The notes under the pieces: model-generated
The model's database searches: none
Told to the model about the DNA's origin: nothing
What the model saw: only the letters and a program-made list of their open reading frames with translations
Made by a program: the position numbers and the translations under genes
Shown: piece after piece, positions 9,661 through 19,270 of the stretch
How the letters are laid out: the number at the start of each line of letters is the position of its first letter
Numbering within the stretch: the first letter of the stretch is position 1
Source of the DNA: Hyphomicrobiales bacterium
Lineage (GTDB): Bacteria > Pseudomonadota > Alphaproteobacteria > Rhizobiales > Beijerinckiaceae
NCBI GenBank assembly: GCA_027487245.1
Contig: JAIYDY010000092.1
Coordinates: 26,737-90,736 of the forward strand
Reading direction: 5' to 3'
Length of the DNA: 64,000 nucleotides

Positions 9661-10455
9661 ATGACGGCTTTCCTCGCCCGCATCATCGACCATCGCCTCA
9701 CAGAGCGCGTGGTGATGGTCCTGATCATCATCAACGCCATCACGCTCGGCATGGAAACCTCCAAGTCGATCATGGCCAGTTATGGAACGTTCCTTCATGC
9801 GCTGGACCGCACCATCCTGGCCATCTTTGTCGCCGAACTCGTGGCACGGATCATCGTCAGGCGCGGGGCCTTCTTTCGGGATCCGTGGAGCCTGTTCGAC
9901 CTGTTCGTGGTCGGCATTGCCCTGGTGCCGACCAGCGAATCGCTATCGGTGTTGCGGGCCCTGCGGGTACTGCGCGCGCTCAGGCTGATCACCGTCGTCC
10001 CGTCACTGCGCAAGGTCGTCGCCGGCCTGATCGGCGCGTTGCCGGGCATGGGCTCGATCGGCCTGCTGCTGCTGCTGGTCTATTATGTGTTCGCGGTTAT
10101 GGGCACGAAGCTGTTCGGCGACACCAATCCCGAACTGTTCGGCTCCATTGGGCAGACCGCCTACACGCTGTTCCAGTCCATGACCTTCGATGACTGGTCG
10201 AACGGCATCGTCAAGCCGCTCGCCGAAAAGGGCAACGAGTACGGCTGGATCTTCGTGATGCTGTTCATGGTGCTGTCGGCCTTCATGGTGCTCAACCTGT
10301 TCATCGGCGTGGTCGTGACCGCGCTCGATGAGGTCACGGCCAGCGAAGCGCCGAAACTGACCCATCCTGCCCACAGCGGCGAGGATGTGATGGCCGAACT
10401 CAAGGCGCTGCGCGCGGAGATTGCAGCCTTGAGGCAGGAGGTCGGTAAACCCTGA
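9661..10455 (+). CDS. Voltage-gated cation channel (NaChBac/NavAb-type), TFDDWSN filter
   Basis: This is a one-domain six-helix voltage-gated channel subunit of 264 residues, expected to form a tetramer in the inner membrane. The S4 sensor carries arginines every third residue (R99, R102, R105, R108). The pore loop FQSMTFDDWSNGIV places the filter T-F-D-D-W-S-N at residues 175-181, where NavAb has TLESWSM. The pore helix S6 (VLNLFIGVVV) is followed by a C-terminal heptad stretch (residues 243-262) that should form a coiled coil, as in other bacterial sodium channels. The ATG at 9661 gives the usual N-terminus, though its ribosome binding site is weak. The two aspartates suggest altered ion selectivity, possibly for calcium; this is inference. 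Confidence 0.88.
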   Translation: MTAFLARIIDHRLTERVVMVLIIINAITLGMETSKSIMASYGTFLHALDRTILAIFVAELVARIIVRRGAFFRDPWSLFDLFVVGIALVPTSESLSVLRALRVLRALRLITVVPSLRKVVAGLIGALPGMGSIGLLLLLVYYVFAVMGTKLFGDTNPELFGSIGQTAYTLFQSMTFDDWSNGIVKPLAEKGNEYGWIFVMLFMVLSAFMVLNLFIGVVVTALDEVTASEAPKLTHPAHSGEDVMAELKALRAEIAALRQEVGKP

Positions 10456-10465
10456 AAAGGCGAGG

Positions 10466-11515
10466 TCAGGAGCCCATCACGCCCGCGAGGATTTCGGGGC
10501 TGACCCCTGCGGGGCGCTCCATCCAGCCGGGCACCGGCAGGTTCTTGCCGCGCAGGAACACAGGGTCGAACAGCTTCGATTGATAGCGCGTGCCATAGTC
10601 GCACAGGATGGTGACGATGGTCCGACCTGGCCCCAGATGCCGCGCCAGCCGGATAGCGCCGGCAACATTGACGGCTGCCGAGCCACCAACGCACAGGCCT
10701 TCATGCTCCAGGAGGTCGAAGCCGACCGGCAGCGCCTCTTCGTCGCTGATCTGGAACGACACATCCGGCCGGAAGCCTTCCAGATTGGCGGTGATCCGCC
10801 CCTGCCCGATGCCCTCGGTGATCGACGAACCCTCGGCCTTCAGCGTTCCGGTGGTGTAGTAGGCATGAAGCGCCGCCCCCATCGGATCGGCAAGGCCGAT
10901 GGTGATCGCCGGCTTTGCGGCCCGCAAAGCCTTGGCCACCCCGGCGAGTGTTCCGCCGGTGCCGACAGCGCAGATGAAGCCATCGATGTCGCCGCCGGTC
11001 TGTTCCCAGATCTCAGGTCCGGTCGTGGCGGCATGCCCTTCGCGATTGGCAACGTTGTCGAACTGGTTGGCCCAGACCACGCCGGCCGGCGTCACTTTGG
11101 CAAGTGCCTCTGCCAGCCGTCCTGATACCTTCACATAGTTGTTCGGGCTGGAAAACGGCGCGGCGGGCACCTCGATCAGGTCGGCACCGGCCAGCCGGAT
11201 CATGTCCTTCTTTTCCTGGCTCTGGGTGTTCGGCATCACGATCACCGTCCGGTAGCCCAGCGCATTGCCGACCAGCGCCAGGCCGATCCCGGTGTTGCCC
11301 GCCGTGCCCTCGACAATGACGCCGCCGGGCCTGAGCAGGCCGCGAGCCTCGGCGTCGCGGATGATCGCCAGCGCGGCACGGTCCTTGACCGACTGGCCGG
11401 GGTTCATGAACTCGCCCTTGCCGAGGATGCGGCAACCGGTCGCCGCTGAGGCCTGCTTGAGCGCGATCAGCGGGGTGCGCCCGATGGCCTCGATGATGCC
11501 GCTGCGCATGTCCAT
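10466..11515 (-). CDS. Cysteine synthase A family PLP enzyme
   Basis: The enzyme makes L-cysteine from O-acetylserine and sulfide using pyridoxal phosphate. The PLP lysine motif is NPGQSVKDRAA, followed by the substrate loop GTAGNTGIGLA (most CysK have GTSGNTG, so Thr-Ala replaces Thr-Ser) and the phosphate loop GTGGT. At 349 residues it is about 30 longer than classical CysK, with a C-terminal extension of the kind seen in alphaproteobacterial CysA/CysK2-like enzymes. The ATG at 11515 has GGAG eight bases upstream; starts at 11521, 11539 or 11554 are also in frame. It is convergent with the channel gene, with only 10 bases between stops. The Ser-to-Ala change leaves room for a related activity. 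Confidence 0.83.
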   Translation of the reverse strand: MDMRSGIIEAIGRTPLIALKQASAATGCRILGKGEFMNPGQSVKDRAALAIIRDAEARGLLRPGGVIVEGTAGNTGIGLALVGNALGYRTVIVMPNTQSQEKKDMIRLAGADLIEVPAAPFSSPNNYVKVSGRLAEALAKVTPAGVVWANQFDNVANREGHAATTGPEIWEQTGGDIDGFICAVGTGGTLAGVAKALRAAKPAITIGLADPMGAALHAYYTTGTLKAEGSSITEGIGQGRITANLEGFRPDVSFQISDEEALPVGFDLLEHEGLCVGGSAAVNVAGAIRLARHLGPGRTIVTILCDYGTRYQSKLFDPVFLRGKNLPVPGWMERPAGVSPEILAGVMGS

Positions 11516-11584
11516 GGTCATCACTCCGTTCGTTGTCATGCCCGTCAAATCCATTCCCGCCCGCTTCCGAACCTGATAGGCGAC

Positions 11585-12922
11585 ATGACATCCGCAGCGG
11601 GCATGCCCGATCCATCGATACCGTGCTCATTGCACCACTTGCAACCAAGGCTTCCCGTGTCCGGCACTCCCAGCGACCTGCGCACCGTCACCATCGCCCG
11701 CCTTGGCGCGCGCGCCGATGGCATTGCTGACGAGCAGGGCGGGCACAGCTTCGTGGCCGGTGCGCTGCCGGGCGAGGTCGTCGAGATCACCGGGAGTGGC
11801 GAGCAGGCGCGTCTGGAACGCATCGTCACGCCGTCGCCGGACAGGGTCGCCCCGGTCTGTCCGCTGTTCGGCCGCTGCGGCGGCTGCGCGACGCAGCATC
11901 TGGGCGCCGAGACCTATGCCGGCTGGAAGCATGGCCTGGTCTTGCAGGCACTCGCGCGCGCCGGCATCACGAATGAGGTCAGGCCGCTGGTCGATGGCCA
12001 TGGCACGGGTCGCCGGAGAGTGACCCTGCACGGCCGCCGCCGCGACAACGAGTCTCTTGCCGGCTTCATGCGTGCCCGCAGCCATGACCTGATCGAGGTC
12101 GATCATTGCCCGATCCTGAAACCCGAACTGGCGCGTGCACCGGCCATCGCGCAGGCCCTCACGCGGGCGCTTGCCGCGTCCGCAAAGCCCCTGACGATCC
12201 TGATCACCGCCACGCTGAACGGGCTCGATGTCGACGTGCGTGGCAATGGCCCGCCCAGCGAGAAGCAGCGCATCGGGCTGACATCCCTGGCCCACCAACT
12301 CGATCTGGTGCGCCTGTCGGTGCACGGCGACACCATCATTGCGCGGGCCGATGCCAGCCAGAGCATGGGCCGCGCCATCGTCAACATCCCGCCGGGCGGT
12401 TTCCTGCAGCCAACGGTGGAGGGCGAAGAGGTGCTTGGGCGGCTGGCCGTGGAGGCCGTGGCCGGAGCGCGGCGCGTCGCCGACCTGTTTGCCGGGTCAG
12501 GCCCCTTCGCGCTGAGGCTGGCGGAAGCTGCCGAGGTGCATGCTTGCGAGAGCGATGCGGCCTCTCTGGCAGCGCTCGACCGCGCAGCCCGCGCCACGCC
12601 GGGTCTCAGGCGCATCACCATCGAAACCCGCGATCTGTTCCGCCGGCCGCTGCTGGAGATGGAACTGAAGCCCTTCGATGCCGTGATACTCGATCCGCCC
12701 CGCGCCGGCGCCGAGGCACAGGCTGGCCAACTGGCCCGTTCAGTGGTGCCTCGCATCGCCTATGTCTCGTGCGATATCGCCAGTTTCGTGCGCGATGCCG
12801 GCACCTTGCTGCGCGGCGGCTACACGCTGGACCAGGTGACGCCGGTCGATCAGTTCCGCTATTCTCACCATGTCGAACTGGTCGGCGTGTTCAGCAAGCC
12901 GGTTGCTCGCAAGAAGAGATAG
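11585..12922 (+). CDS. Class I SAM-dependent RNA m5U methyltransferase (TrmA/RlmD family)
   Basis: This enzyme methylates carbon 5 of a uridine in rRNA or tRNA. It has an N-terminal TRAM-like beta domain, a four-cysteine Fe-S cluster motif (CPLFGRCGGCATQHL near residue 93), a central RNA-binding part and a C-terminal Rossmann domain with VADLFAGSGPFAL, the catalytic-site motif VILDPPRAGAE and the nucleophile cysteine in YVSCDIASF. Its 445 residues fit the family. The start is uncertain: ATG at 11585 or 11603, or GTG at 11657, where the TRAM domain begins. The exact target base is not decided by the sequence. Confidence 0.85.
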   Translation: MTSAAGMPDPSIPCSLHHLQPRLPVSGTPSDLRTVTIARLGARADGIADEQGGHSFVAGALPGEVVEITGSGEQARLERIVTPSPDRVAPVCPLFGRCGGCATQHLGAETYAGWKHGLVLQALARAGITNEVRPLVDGHGTGRRRVTLHGRRRDNESLAGFMRARSHDLIEVDHCPILKPELARAPAIAQALTRALAASAKPLTILITATLNGLDVDVRGNGPPSEKQRIGLTSLAHQLDLVRLSVHGDTIIARADASQSMGRAIVNIPPGGFLQPTVEGEEVLGRLAVEAVAGARRVADLFAGSGPFALRLAEAAEVHACESDAASLAALDRAARATPGLRRITIETRDLFRRPLLEMELKPFDAVILDPPRAGAEAQAGQLARSVVPRIAYVSCDIASFVRDAGTLLRGGYTLDQVTPVDQFRYSHHVELVGVFSKPVARKKR

Positions 12923-12931
12923 GTACGCGGC

Positions 12932-14335
12932 ATGGACAGCACGCTTCAGGCCTTCGGGGCGATCATTGGTGCGCGCAACCTGCTGACGGACAGCGTCGAC
13001 ATGGCGCCCTACCTGAAGGAGTGGCGCGATCTTTTCACGGGCAAGGCCCGGGCCGTGGCGCGGCCTTCCAGCACCGCACAGGTTGCCGCGCTGCTCGCGC
13101 TGGCCCGCGAGACCGGAACGCCGATCGTGCCGCAGGGCGGCAATACCGGCCTTGTTGGCGGCCAGATCCCGGTGGCCGATGGCCGGGAGATCATCCTGTC
13201 GCTCGGGCGCATGGACAAGGTGCGCAGCATCGATCCCGTGAGTGACACGATCATCATTGAAGCCGGCGTCACCTTGAGCCGCGTGCAGGATGCGGCTGAT
13301 GGCGCCGACCGCCTGTTTCCGCTCTCGCTGGCCTCCGAAGGCAGCTGCACCATCGGCGGCAACCTCTCGACCAATGCCGGCGGCACGGCGGTGCTTGCCT
13401 ATGGCAACAGCCGCGACCTTTGCCTCGGGCTTGAGGTGGTCCTGGCCGATGGCCGCATCTGGAACGGGCTGCGGACCCTGCGCAAGGACAACACCGGCTA
13501 CGATCTCAAGAACCTCTTCATTGGGGCGGAGGGCACGCTCGGCGTGATCACCGCCGCTTCCCTGAAACTGTTTCCGAAGCCGAAGGCGCGCGCCACCGCC
13601 TTTCTGGCCGTGGACAGCCCCGATCAGGCCCTTGCGCTCCTTCATCTCGCCAGGGCCGAGGCCGGCCAGCAACTCACCACCTTCGAGATCATGCCGCGCT
13701 TCGGCGTCGAGGTGGTGCTCCGCCACGCGCCGGGCGCGCGCGATCCCCTTGGCGCACCCTCGCCGTGGTATGTGCTGATGGAGTTGTCGTCACCCGGCGC
13801 CGACGGGCTCGATGCGACCGTCGAGAGGTTGCTGGAAGCCGCGCTTGACCAGGGCGTCATCAGCGACGCCGTGCTCGCCGCCTCCGAAGGCCAGCGGCAG
13901 GACCTGTGGCGCATCCGCGAGGCGATGAGCGAGGTCCAGCGCTTCGAGGGTGGCTCCATCAAGCATGATGTGTCGGTGCCGGTGGCCGCCGTTCCGGACT
14001 TTCTGGCTGAGGCCATCGCTCTGGTCGTCAGGATGGTTCCCGGCTGCCGACCGCTGCCTTTCGGCCATCTTGGCGATGGCAACATCCACTTTAACATCAC
14101 CCAGCCAGAGGGGGCCGACAAGGCCGCTTTCCTGGCACGCTGGGACGAGATCAACGCGGCAGTTCATGCCGTTGTTGCCAGCTTTCACGGCTCGATCTCC
14201 GCCGAGCATGGCATTGGCAGGCTGAAGAGGCATCTGCTTCCGGGGGTCAAGGATCCGGTCGAACTGGCGCTGATGCGCGCCATCAAGGCGACGCTTGACC
14301 CGACCGGCATTCTCAACCCTGGAGCGGTGCTGTGA
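12932..14335 (+). CDS. FAD-linked D-2-hydroxyacid dehydrogenase (GlcD/D2HGDH-like)
   Basis: This flavoprotein of the vanillyl-alcohol-oxidase fold oxidises a D-2-hydroxy acid. The FAD-binding part has [14 protein letters not shown] near residue 67, [19 protein letters not shown], and [10 protein letters not shown]. The C-terminal FAD-oxidase domain contains the conserved metal-site pattern [13 protein letters not shown] and [10 protein letters not shown]. The 467-residue length and motifs fit D-lactate, D-2-hydroxyglutarate or glycolate oxidoreductases; the substrate is not decided. The ATG at 12932 is nine bases after the methyltransferase stop, so the two may share a transcript. Confidence 0.85.
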   Translation: MDSTLQAFGAIIGARNLLTDSVDMAPYLKEWRDLFTGKARAVARPSSTAQVAALLALARETGTPIVPQGGNTGLVGGQIPVADGREIILSLGRMDKVRSIDPVSDTIIIEAGVTLSRVQDAADGADRLFPLSLASEGSCTIGGNLSTNAGGTAVLAYGNSRDLCLGLEVVLADGRIWNGLRTLRKDNTGYDLKNLFIGAEGTLGVITAASLKLFPKPKARATAFLAVDSPDQALALLHLARAEAGQQLTTFEIMPRFGVEVVLRHAPGARDPLGAPSPWYVLMELSSPGADGLDATVERLLEAALDQGVISDAVLAASEGQRQDLWRIREAMSEVQRFEGGSIKHDVSVPVAAVPDFLAEAIALVVRMVPGCRPLPFGHLGDGNIHFNITQPEGADKAAFLARWDEINAAVHAVVASFHGSISAEHGIGRLKRHLLPGVKDPVELALMRAIKATLDPTGILNPGAVL

Positions 14336-14432
14336 GCATGCTTCTCTCCTCCCAGGACACAAGACCCACGCGCAACTGCACTTCACCAAGTGCGCCTGCG
14401 CTTTGGCTCAGGTCCACGAAATCGAGGTTTTC

Positions 14433-16067
14433 ATGACGGCCGACATGATCTGGAGCGAACTGGCCCGCATGGGTTCCGCAGCGACGGGCCTGTCTTACCG
14501 CGAACTGTTTGCCGGTGATCCGGAACGGTTCCAGCGCCTTTCTGTCCGCGCCGATGACATGTTGCTCGATTTCTCCAAGACCGCGCTCACGGACGCTTCG
14601 CTGGCAGGGCTGTTCGATCTGGCCAGGGCCACGAACGTCGAAGTCAAGCGCGACGCGATGTTTGCCGGCAAAGCAATAAACAACACCGAAGGCCGCGCCG
14701 TCCTGCACACCGCCTTGCGCAACCGCTCGAACCGTCCGGTCATGGTCGAGGGCCGCGACGTGATGCCGGACGTGAACGCCGTGCTGGCCAGCATGGGCCG
14801 CTTCTGCGATGGCGTGCGCAGCGGCAAGATCTCGGCGGCTGATGGCAAGCCCTTTACCGATGTCGTCAACATTGGCATCGGCGGGTCGGACCTCGGGCCG
14901 GTGATGGTGACGCTGGCGCTGGCACCCTATCATGATGGCCCAAGGCTTCATTTCATTTCCAACATCGATGGGGCGCACCTCGCCGACACCTTGAAGTCGC
15001 TTGATCCAGCGCGGACGCTCTTCATTGTGGCCTCGAAGACGTTCACCACCATCGAGACCATGACCAATGCCGCTTCCGCGCGGCGCTGGCTGGTGGCAGG
15101 TCTGGGCGAGGCAGCCGTTGCGACGCATTTCTGTGCCGTCTCGACCGCCCTCGACAAGGTTGCCGCCTTCGGCATTCAGCCTGACCGGATCTTCGGGTTC
15201 TGGGACTGGGTTGGAGGCCGCTACTCGGTGTGGTCGGCCGTCGGCCTGCCGGTGATGCTGGCGATCGGGCCGGAGCACTTCACGGCGTTCCTTGCCGGCG
15301 CCCACGCCATGGACGAGCACTTCCGTACGGCTCCATTGGACACGAACCTGCCCGTGCTGCTGGCTCTGGTGGGCATCTGGCATCGCAATGGCTGCAGCCA
15401 CGCCACGCGCGCCGTGCTGCCCTATGATCAGCGACTGTCGCGCCTGCCTGCCTACCTCCAGCAACTCGACATGGAATCCAACGGCAAGCGCGTGACCACC
15501 GAGGGCCAGCCGGTCGCCGTTGCGACAGGGCCTGTGGTTTGGGGTGAGCCCGGCACCAATGGCCAGCACGCCTTCATGCAGTTGCTGCATCAGGGAGCGG
15601 ATGTCGTTCCCGCCGAGTTCCTGCTGGCAGCCGAGGCCCATGAGCCGGATCTGGCGCAGCATCACGCCATTCTGGCGGCCAATGTTCTTGCTCAGTCCGA
15701 AGCCCTGATGCGTGGCCGGACGCTCGAAGAAGCCCGGGCACAGCTGGCGGGCCGCGGCCTGCCATCTGACGAGGTGGAACGGCTGGCGCCGCACCGCGTC
15801 TTTCCGGGCAATCGGCCCTCGACCATGCTGCTCTATCGCAAGCTTGATCCGTTCACGCTGGGTCGCATCATCGCGCTGTACGAGCATCGCGTCTTCGTGG
15901 AGGCGGCGATCTGGGGCATCAACGCCTTTGACCAATGGGGCGTCGAACTCGGCAAGGAACTCGCCACCGGCCTTCAGCCCATGGTCGAAGGGCGGCAGTC
16001 TGCCGCTGAGCGCGACAGTTCCACGGCCGGGCTGATCGGCTGGATGCAGGCGCTGCGCCAGTCCTAA
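14433..16067 (+). CDS. pgi: Glucose-6-phosphate isomerase
   Basis: Pgi interconverts glucose 6-phosphate and fructose 6-phosphate in the cytoplasm. The 544-residue protein has [25 protein letters not shown] and the signature [13 protein letters not shown]. It also has [20 protein letters not shown] with the catalytic Glu/His area, and the C-terminal active-site lysine region [11 protein letters not shown] chose the ATG at 14433 because the protein then begins like other Pgi enzymes; the frame extends to 14295 but would overlap the upstream dehydrogenase. No partner gene is obvious. Confidence 0.95.
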   Translation: MTADMIWSELARMGSAATGLSYRELFAGDPERFQRLSVRADDMLLDFSKTALTDASLAGLFDLARATNVEVKRDAMFAGKAINNTEGRAVLHTALRNRSNRPVMVEGRDVMPDVNAVLASMGRFCDGVRSGKISAADGKPFTDVVNIGIGGSDLGPVMVTLALAPYHDGPRLHFISNIDGAHLADTLKSLDPARTLFIVASKTFTTIETMTNAASARRWLVAGLGEAAVATHFCAVSTALDKVAAFGIQPDRIFGFWDWVGGRYSVWSAVGLPVMLAIGPEHFTAFLAGAHAMDEHFRTAPLDTNLPVLLALVGIWHRNGCSHATRAVLPYDQRLSRLPAYLQQLDMESNGKRVTTEGQPVAVATGPVVWGEPGTNGQHAFMQLLHQGADVVPAEFLLAAEAHEPDLAQHHAILAANVLAQSEALMRGRTLEEARAQLAGRGLPSDEVERLAPHRVFPGNRPSTMLLYRKLDPFTLGRIIALYEHRVFVEAAIWGINAFDQWGVELGKELATGLQPMVEGRQSAAERDSSTAGLIGWMQALRQS

Positions 16068-16080
16068 ACCGGCAGTAGAC

Positions 16081-16096
16081 AGTTTCACTTGCAACT
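16081..16096. promoter_or_regulatory. Imperfect dyad upstream of hmgA, candidate operator
   Basis: AGTTTCACTTGCAACT is a 16-base imperfect palindrome (AGTTTC / GCAACT, five of six positions complementary). It lies 53 bases before the hmgA start, in the only gap (82 bases) ahead of the aromatic operon. It could bind a MarR- or IclR-type homogentisate regulator. No regulator gene for this pathway lies in the window. Confidence 0.35.
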
Positions 16097-16149
16097 ATCT
16101 TGTCGCGAGCCTCCGGCTGAGTCATAACGGCGCAAACAGGGAGCAGGCG

Positions 16150-17550
16150 ATGCGCGGGACAGACCGGACGATCGGACAGCCGGAAACCTTTCGGGACAAG
16201 GCGGAGGGCATGAGCGGAGGGGCCAGGACGACCGTCGAGGCCAGGCTGAGCTACATGTCCGGCTTCGGCAATTCCTTCGAGACAGAGGCGCTCGATGGCG
16301 CGCTGCCTGTAGGACGAAATTCGCCCCAGAAATGCAGCTACGGATTGTTCGCCGAACAGCTGTCCGGTTCGGCATTCACGGCCCCTCAGGGCAAGAACGA
16401 GCGATCCTGGCTTTACCGGGTCAGGCCCAGCGTCAAGCACAATGCCCGCTACGAGCCGGTTGATCCCGGACTGCTGCGCACCGCGCCAAACAGCGCCGAG
16501 CGCAAGCCCATGCTGGGCCAGATGCGCTGGGACCCAAGCCCTCTGCCGGACACACCCATGACCTTCGTGGAAGGCCTGCAGACCATCACCACCGCAGGCG
16601 ATGCCGAAAGCCAGTCGGGCATGGCTGCACATGTCGTTCTGGTCACTTGCTCGATGGACCGGGAGTATTTCTCCAATGCTGATGGAGAGATGCTCATCGT
16701 TGCGCAATCAGGGCAACTGCGCTTCTTCACCGAGTTCGGCATCATCGAGATCGAACCCGGCGAAATCTGCGTCATTCCGCGTGGCATCATGTTCCGCTGC
16801 GAACTGGTCGACGGTCCTGCCCGTGCCTATGTCTGCGAGAACTATGGTGGGGCCTTCACCTTGCCGGAACGCGGACCCATTGGCGCAAACTGTCTGGCGA
16901 ATCCGCGTGATTTTCTCACGCCCGTTGCTGTCTATGAGGTGGACGAGCGGCCTTCACAGCTGTTCGTCAAGTGGGGCGGCGACCTGTTCGTCACCGCCAT
17001 TGCTCAATCACCGCTGGATGTGGTGGCATGGCATGGCAACTACTATCCCTACAAGTATGATCTCAGGCGCTATGCCGCCGTAGGATCGATCTCCTACGAT
17101 CATCCCGACCCATCGATCTTCACGGTGCTGACCTCGCCGTCTGGCGAGCCCGGCACGGCCAACATCGACTTCGTGATCTTTCCGGAGCGCTGGATGGTGG
17201 CCGAAAACACCTTCCGCCCGCCCTGGTATCATCGCAACATCATGAGCGAATTCATGGGGCTGATCTACGGCGTCTATGATGCCAAGCCGGAGGGCTTCGT
17301 GCCCGGTGCCTACAGCCTGCACAACATGATGTTGCCGCACGGGCCTGACACGCCGGCCTTCGAACACGCCTCGAATGTTCCGCTCCAGCCTGTCAAGCTC
17401 ACCGGCACCATGGCCTTCATGTTCGAGACGCGCCTGCCCCAACGCGTCACGGCCCACGCGGCGAGCCTGCCGACTCTCCAGCACCGCTACATCGATTGTT
17501 GGGCTGACTTGAAAAAGGGCTTTGACCCGGGGCGCAAAGACCCGCGATAG
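16150..17550 (+). CDS. hmgA: Homogentisate 1,2-dioxygenase
   Basis: This non-haem iron enzyme cleaves the ring of homogentisate to maleylacetoacetate. Its 466 residues contain the family motifs [28 protein letters not shown], and the iron-site stretch [14 protein letters not shown], which carries the His and Glu ligands. These are followed by NMMLPHGPD, with a further histidine. GGGAG lies about seven bases before the ATG at 16150. It is the first gene of an operon with fumarylacetoacetate hydrolase and maleylacetoacetate isomerase, which together convert homogentisate to fumarate and acetoacetate. Confidence 0.96.
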   Translation: MRGTDRTIGQPETFRDKAEGMSGGARTTVEARLSYMSGFGNSFETEALDGALPVGRNSPQKCSYGLFAEQLSGSAFTAPQGKNERSWLYRVRPSVKHNARYEPVDPGLLRTAPNSAERKPMLGQMRWDPSPLPDTPMTFVEGLQTITTAGDAESQSGMAAHVVLVTCSMDREYFSNADGEMLIVAQSGQLRFFTEFGIIEIEPGEICVIPRGIMFRCELVDGPARAYVCENYGGAFTLPERGPIGANCLANPRDFLTPVAVYEVDERPSQLFVKWGGDLFVTAIAQSPLDVVAWHGNYYPYKYDLRRYAAVGSISYDHPDPSIFTVLTSPSGEPGTANIDFVIFPERWMVAENTFRPPWYHRNIMSEFMGLIYGVYDAKPEGFVPGAYSLHNMMLPHGPDTPAFEHASNVPLQPVKLTGTMAFMFETRLPQRVTAHAASLPTLQHRYIDCWADLKKGFDPGRKDPR

Positions 17551-17622
17551 TCCGGTGGTCGAGAAACGAGCATGGCCGCCGCAGAAGTGGCCACTCAAGG
17601 AAACGCTCACCCAAGGAACCCC

Positions 17623-18633
17623 ATGAAGCTCGCTTCGCTGAAACATGGCCGTGATGGCCGCCTTGTTGTCGTCACCGCAGACCTGACCCGTGCCACGGAT
17701 GCGTTCTTCATCGCGCCGTCGCTCCAGGCTGCCCTGGATGACTGGGACCGCGTCGCGCCGCGGCTGGCCGACCTGGCAGCTCAGCTTGAACTGGGCTCTG
17801 TGCCTTCCTTCCGCTTTCACGAGCATGATTGCGCGTCGCCCTTGCCCCGCGCCTTCCAGTGGGCTGATGGCTCGGCCTACGTCAACCATGTCGAACTGGT
17901 GCGCAAAGCCCGGGGCGCCGAGATGCCGGCCAGCTTCTGGACCGATCCCCTGATGTATCAGGGCGGTTCCGATGCCTTTCTCGGTCCGCGCGATCCGATC
18001 CCGCTGGCCAGCGAGGATCATGGCGCTGATCTCGAAGGCGAGGTGGCCGTCATCGTCGGAGATGTGGCGATGGGTGCAAGCCGCGAGGTCGCCGCTGCCG
18101 CCATCCGGCTTGTCATGCTCGTCAATGACGTGTCGCTGCGCAATCTCATCCCGGCCGAACTCGGCAAGGGTTTCGGATTCTTCCAGTCCAAGCCGGCCTC
18201 CGCCTTCTCGCCGGTGGCGGTCACGCCCGACGAGTTGGGCACGGCGTGGGATGGCGGCAAGGTCCGGCTGCCGCTGCTGACCTTCCTCAATGGCAGGCCG
18301 TTTGGCCGCGCCGATGCCGGCAGCGACATGACCTTCGATTTCCCTGCGCTGATCATGCACGCCGCACGCACCCGCGCCTTGTCGGCCGGCAGTATCATCG
18401 GCTCTGGAACTGTCTCGAACAAGGGTGCCGACGGCGGCCCGGGGCGTCCGATAGGCGAGGGCGGTCTGGGGTATTCGTGCATTGCCGAGCAGCGTGTGGT
18501 CGAGACCATCACCGGTGGCGCGCCCAAGACCAACTTCCTCAAGATCGGCGACGTCGTTCGCATCGAGATGAAGGACGCCAAAGGGCACTCGATCTTTGGG
18601 GCCATCGAGCAGCAGGTCGCGCCGCATGCCTGA
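17623..18633 (+). CDS. Fumarylacetoacetate hydrolase family protein
   Basis: This enzyme should split fumarylacetoacetate into fumarate and acetoacetate as the last step of the homogentisate pathway. It has 336 residues with an N-terminal beta domain and the FAA-hydrolase domain, including the metal-site run DLEGEVAVIVGD, FFQSKPASAF and IIGSGTVSNKGAD. AAGGA precedes the ATG at 17623; a longer frame from 17572 lacks this. It is shorter than animal FAH and matches the bacterial form encoded with hmgA. The next gene overlaps its stop by eight bases. Confidence 0.92.
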   Translation: MKLASLKHGRDGRLVVVTADLTRATDAFFIAPSLQAALDDWDRVAPRLADLAAQLELGSVPSFRFHEHDCASPLPRAFQWADGSAYVNHVELVRKARGAEMPASFWTDPLMYQGGSDAFLGPRDPIPLASEDHGADLEGEVAVIVGDVAMGASREVAAAAIRLVMLVNDVSLRNLIPAELGKGFGFFQSKPASAFSPVAVTPDELGTAWDGGKVRLPLLTFLNGRPFGRADAGSDMTFDFPALIMHAARTRALSAGSIIGSGTVSNKGADGGPGRPIGEGGLGYSCIAEQRVVETITGGAPKTNFLKIGDVVRIEMKDAKGHSIFGAIEQQVAPHA

Positions 18634-19270
18634 AGCGGGCATCCTGTATGGCTATTTCAGGTCCTCCGCCGCCTACCGGGTGCGGATCGCCGTCAACCTG
18701 AAAAGGCTCGAGGTTGAGCAGCGCGCTGTGCATCTGCGCAAGGGCGAGCAGCGTGACAGCGCCTTCCTGCGCCATAATCCCGCTGGCCTGGTGCCGTTCT
18801 GGAGCGAGCAGGGCTTCGGGCTGTCGCAGTCGCTCGCCATCATCGAGTATCTTGACGAGTGTTTCCCCGAGCCTCCGTTGCTGCCGGGCTCTGCGCGAGA
18901 CCGGGCGATCATCCGCGAGATGGCGCTGACCATTGCGACCGACATCCACCCGCTGGGCAACTTGCGCGTCCTCGACAAGCTGACGGCAGACTACGGCTCC
19001 GATGAAGCCGCCCGCGCCGCGTGGTGCCGGACCTGGATCGAGCGCGGCTTCGAGGCCATCGAGAAGCGGCTGGCATCCTCGCCCGGGCAGCTTTGTTATG
19101 GTGACACACCGACGCTGGCCGACATCTGCCTTGTGCCGCAGATGTTCAACGCAAGGCGCTATGGTGTCGATCTCACACGCTATCCATTGATGGCCCGGAC
19201 GGATGCTGCCCTCGCCGAGATCGACGCCTTCCAGCAGGCCCTTCCATCGCGTCAACCAGACGCAGAATGA
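18626..19270 (+). CDS. maiA: Maleylacetoacetate isomerase
   Basis: This zeta-class glutathione S-transferase isomerises maleylacetoacetate to fumarylacetoacetate using glutathione. The N-terminal motif YFRSSAAYRVRIAVNLK carries the catalytic SS-x3-R pattern. A glutathione-binding Gln-Ser pair lies in GLSQSLAIIEYLDE, and the C-terminal helical domain includes TLADICLVPQMFNAR. It is 214 residues long. The start overlaps the fumarylacetoacetase stop, and its own stop overlaps the next start (ATGA). Confidence 0.95.
   Translation: MPEAGILYGYFRSSAAYRVRIAVNLKRLEVEQRAVHLRKGEQRDSAFLRHNPAGLVPFWSEQGFGLSQSLAIIEYLDECFPEPPLLPGSARDRAIIREMALTIATDIHPLGNLRVLDKLTADYGSDEAARAAWCRTWIERGFEAIEKRLASSPGQLCYGDTPTLADICLVPQMFNARRYGVDLTRYPLMARTDAALAEIDAFQQALPSRQPDAE

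Noticed and set aside
14313..16094. 593-codon open frame on the minus strand
   Set aside because: It is antisense to glucose-6-phosphate isomerase.
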